Source: Mageeibacillus sp. UBA5438 (GTDB taxonomy: Bacteria; Bacillota; Clostridia; Saccharofermentanales; DTU023). From it: a stretch of 7,245 nucleotides of DNA. Under the pieces are notes generated by a model. That model made no database searches and had not been told where the DNA came from. It saw only the letters and a program-made list of their open reading frames with translations. The stretch spans positions 1,173 through 8,417 of the forward strand of contig DIRK01000066.1 of NCBI GenBank assembly GCA_002427535.1. The letters are read 5' to 3'. This document shows, piece by piece, positions 6,330 to 7,245 of this stretch (its first letter is position 1; every line of letters starts with the position of its first letter). A program made the translations under genes and the position numbers.

Positions 6330-6370
6330 CAAAGTCTTCGAATCATCCGATTCGAAGGCTTTGTTTTTTT
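6329..6370 (+). terminator. Intrinsic terminator of tRNA-Gln
   Basis: The arm at 6329-6344 pairs with 6349-6364 to form a 16-pair stem containing one T-G wobble (6335-6358), with the four-base loop ATCC. A run of T follows to 6370. The stem begins at the last base of the encoded CCA. Seven A follow the T run, but on the minus strand no T run follows the hairpin, so it should stop plus-strand transcription only. Confidence 0.9.
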
Positions 6371-6378
6371 AAAAAAAC

Positions 6379-7245
6379 CTATTCCGCCAAAAACGCATCC
6401 CGCCAACCGGCAAGAAACGCGGGGAACGCCATACTTTCTAATGCCTGCCGATGAACGGCAAAAACGTTTGAATCCCCCTTATCCTGAAACACAAAACCTG
6501 ATTCGACCCCTTCAACCCGAAGCTCCCAAAAACTGAGCTCCCACACACGATGCGAAAACACCACGCGCTTATCCGCCACGTAGCGAAGTTCCTGAAAAAT
6601 CAAGTTCGAGAACTCACTCATCTTTCGCATAGCTTCTTCAACTTTTTGGCCATCATTTTTCTTGTATTTTTCGGGCAACAAAATAAACTCATAGAGGCCG
6701 TGAAGCAAGGCTTCGGTACGTTTCCTGCAAAACACATGGTTCCCGTCGTGGACAAGCACATAACTCATCCGGGACACGGGGCTTTTCTCACGCTTTTGGC
6801 GGAGCGGATACTCCGCCACCACTCCTTGTTGGTAGGCCCGGCAGACATGTGACATGGGACAGTCATGGCATAAGGGAGAAGACGAAAGACAGATCGTCGC
6901 GCCAAGCTCAATTAAAGCCTCCGAGAAATCTCCCGCGCGATGAGGGGGTATAAGGCCGCTCACGCGCTCCCTTACCGCCGCCTGTGACTTCACATCCCCC
7001 ATGGTATAGGCTTCGGCGTCAAGGCGGGAGACGACGCGCAGGACGTTTCCGTCCACCGCGGGTTCAGGAAGGTCAAAGACAAAGCTCAAAAGCGCTCCCG
7101 CCGTGTATTCGCCGATGCCGGGAAGTTTTAATAATGTTTTTCGGTCTTGCGGCAATTCTCCCGCAAAGTCAAAAACAAGCGTTTTAGCAAGCTTCAAAAG
7201 TTGGCGTGCTCGCCGGTAATACCCGAGACCCTCCCAGTACTTTAA
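6379..7245 (-). CDS. mutY: Adenine DNA glycosylase MutY, N-terminus outside the window
   Basis: It removes adenine mispaired with 8-oxoguanine in base excision repair. The frame is open from the window edge to TAG at 6381-6379, giving 288 residues; about 60 N-terminal residues, including the catalytic Glu, are off the window. Visible parts are WEGLGYYRRARQL (residues 4-16), the helix-hairpin-helix LPGIGEYTAGAL (41-52), the catalytic Asp in AVDGNVLRV (Asp65), and the iron-sulfur cluster cysteines at 119, 126, 129 and 135 with the family spacing C-x6-C-x2-C-x5-C. A C-terminal NUDIX-like domain (about 160-288) carries the FSH loop (230-232) that recognises 8-oxoguanine in MutY. No start codon for this gene is in the window; the in-frame TTG at 7197 lies inside the conserved domain. 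No hairpin with a T run follows the stop on the minus strand. Confidence 0.96.
   Translation of the reverse strand, partial: LKYWEGLGYYRRARQLLKLAKTLVFDFAGELPQDRKTLLKLPGIGEYTAGALLSFVFDLPEPAVDGNVLRVVSRLDAEAYTMGDVKSQAAVRERVSGLIPPHRAGDFSEALIELGATICLSSSPLCHDCPMSHVCRAYQQGVVAEYPLRQKREKSPVSRMSYVLVHDGNHVFCRKRTEALLHGLYEFILLPEKYKKNDGQKVEEAMRKMSEFSNLIFQELRYVADKRVVFSHRVWELSFWELRVEGVESGFVFQDKGDSNVFAVHRQALESMAFPAFLAGWRDAFLAE

Noticed and set aside
6364..6377. TTTTTTTAAAAAAA as a bidirectional terminator
   Set aside because: On the minus strand the T run comes before, not after, the hairpin, so it does not form an intrinsic terminator for mutY.
6204..6536. Plus-strand open frame of 110 codons spanning the tRNA
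   Set aside because: It runs through the tRNA gene and its terminator and then antisense to mutY, so it cannot be a real gene.

Overview
The window looks like a chromosomal segment from a Gram-positive-type bacterium (Bacillota, probably a clostridial or Tissierellia-like lineage). The GC content is a little above half by eye. The evidence is a CdaA-type c-di-AMP cyclase next to glmM, a DUF1538 membrane protein paired with a PII-like protein, a tRNA-Gln with an encoded CCA, frequent TTG starts and strong GGAGG-type ribosome sites. I cannot name the genus. I see no insertion sequence, phage gene or CRISPR array, and nothing suggests recent transfer.

Layout. (1) Positions 1-2041, plus strand: the 3' part of a two-repeat DUF1538 membrane protein, overlapping by 14 bases a gene for a soluble protein made of three PII-like domains in tandem. 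This looks like a transporter with its cytosolic regulator. (2) Positions 2049-6121, minus strand: a tight three-gene operon. It encodes a diadenylate cyclase (CdaA) fused in frame to a transmembrane helix and one YbbR/CdaR domain, then phosphoglucosamine mutase GlmM, then a membrane-anchored Amidase_3-fold protein that has lost most of its catalytic residues. Gaps are 7 and 4 bases. (3) Positions 6143-6255: a short divergent promoter region. (4) Positions 6256-6370, plus strand: tRNA-Gln(CUG) with its own promoter and a strong intrinsic terminator. (5) Positions 6379-7245, minus strand: the 3' part of mutY, cut by the window edge.

How the genes may work together. CdaA, CdaR and GlmM form the well-known core that ties c-di-AMP synthesis to cell-wall precursor supply. 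Here CdaA and a CdaR-like domain share one chain, and a wall-hydrolase pseudoenzyme ends the operon. The pair on the other strand joins a probable ion transporter to a PII-like protein. Because c-di-AMP commonly controls potassium and osmolyte transport, sometimes through PII-like proteins, the two convergent units could be functionally linked. That link is inference only.

The most notable points are the triple-PII protein (possibly a single-chain version of the usual PII trimer), the CdaA-YbbR fusion, and the catalytically degenerate amidase kept as an intact 408-codon gene.
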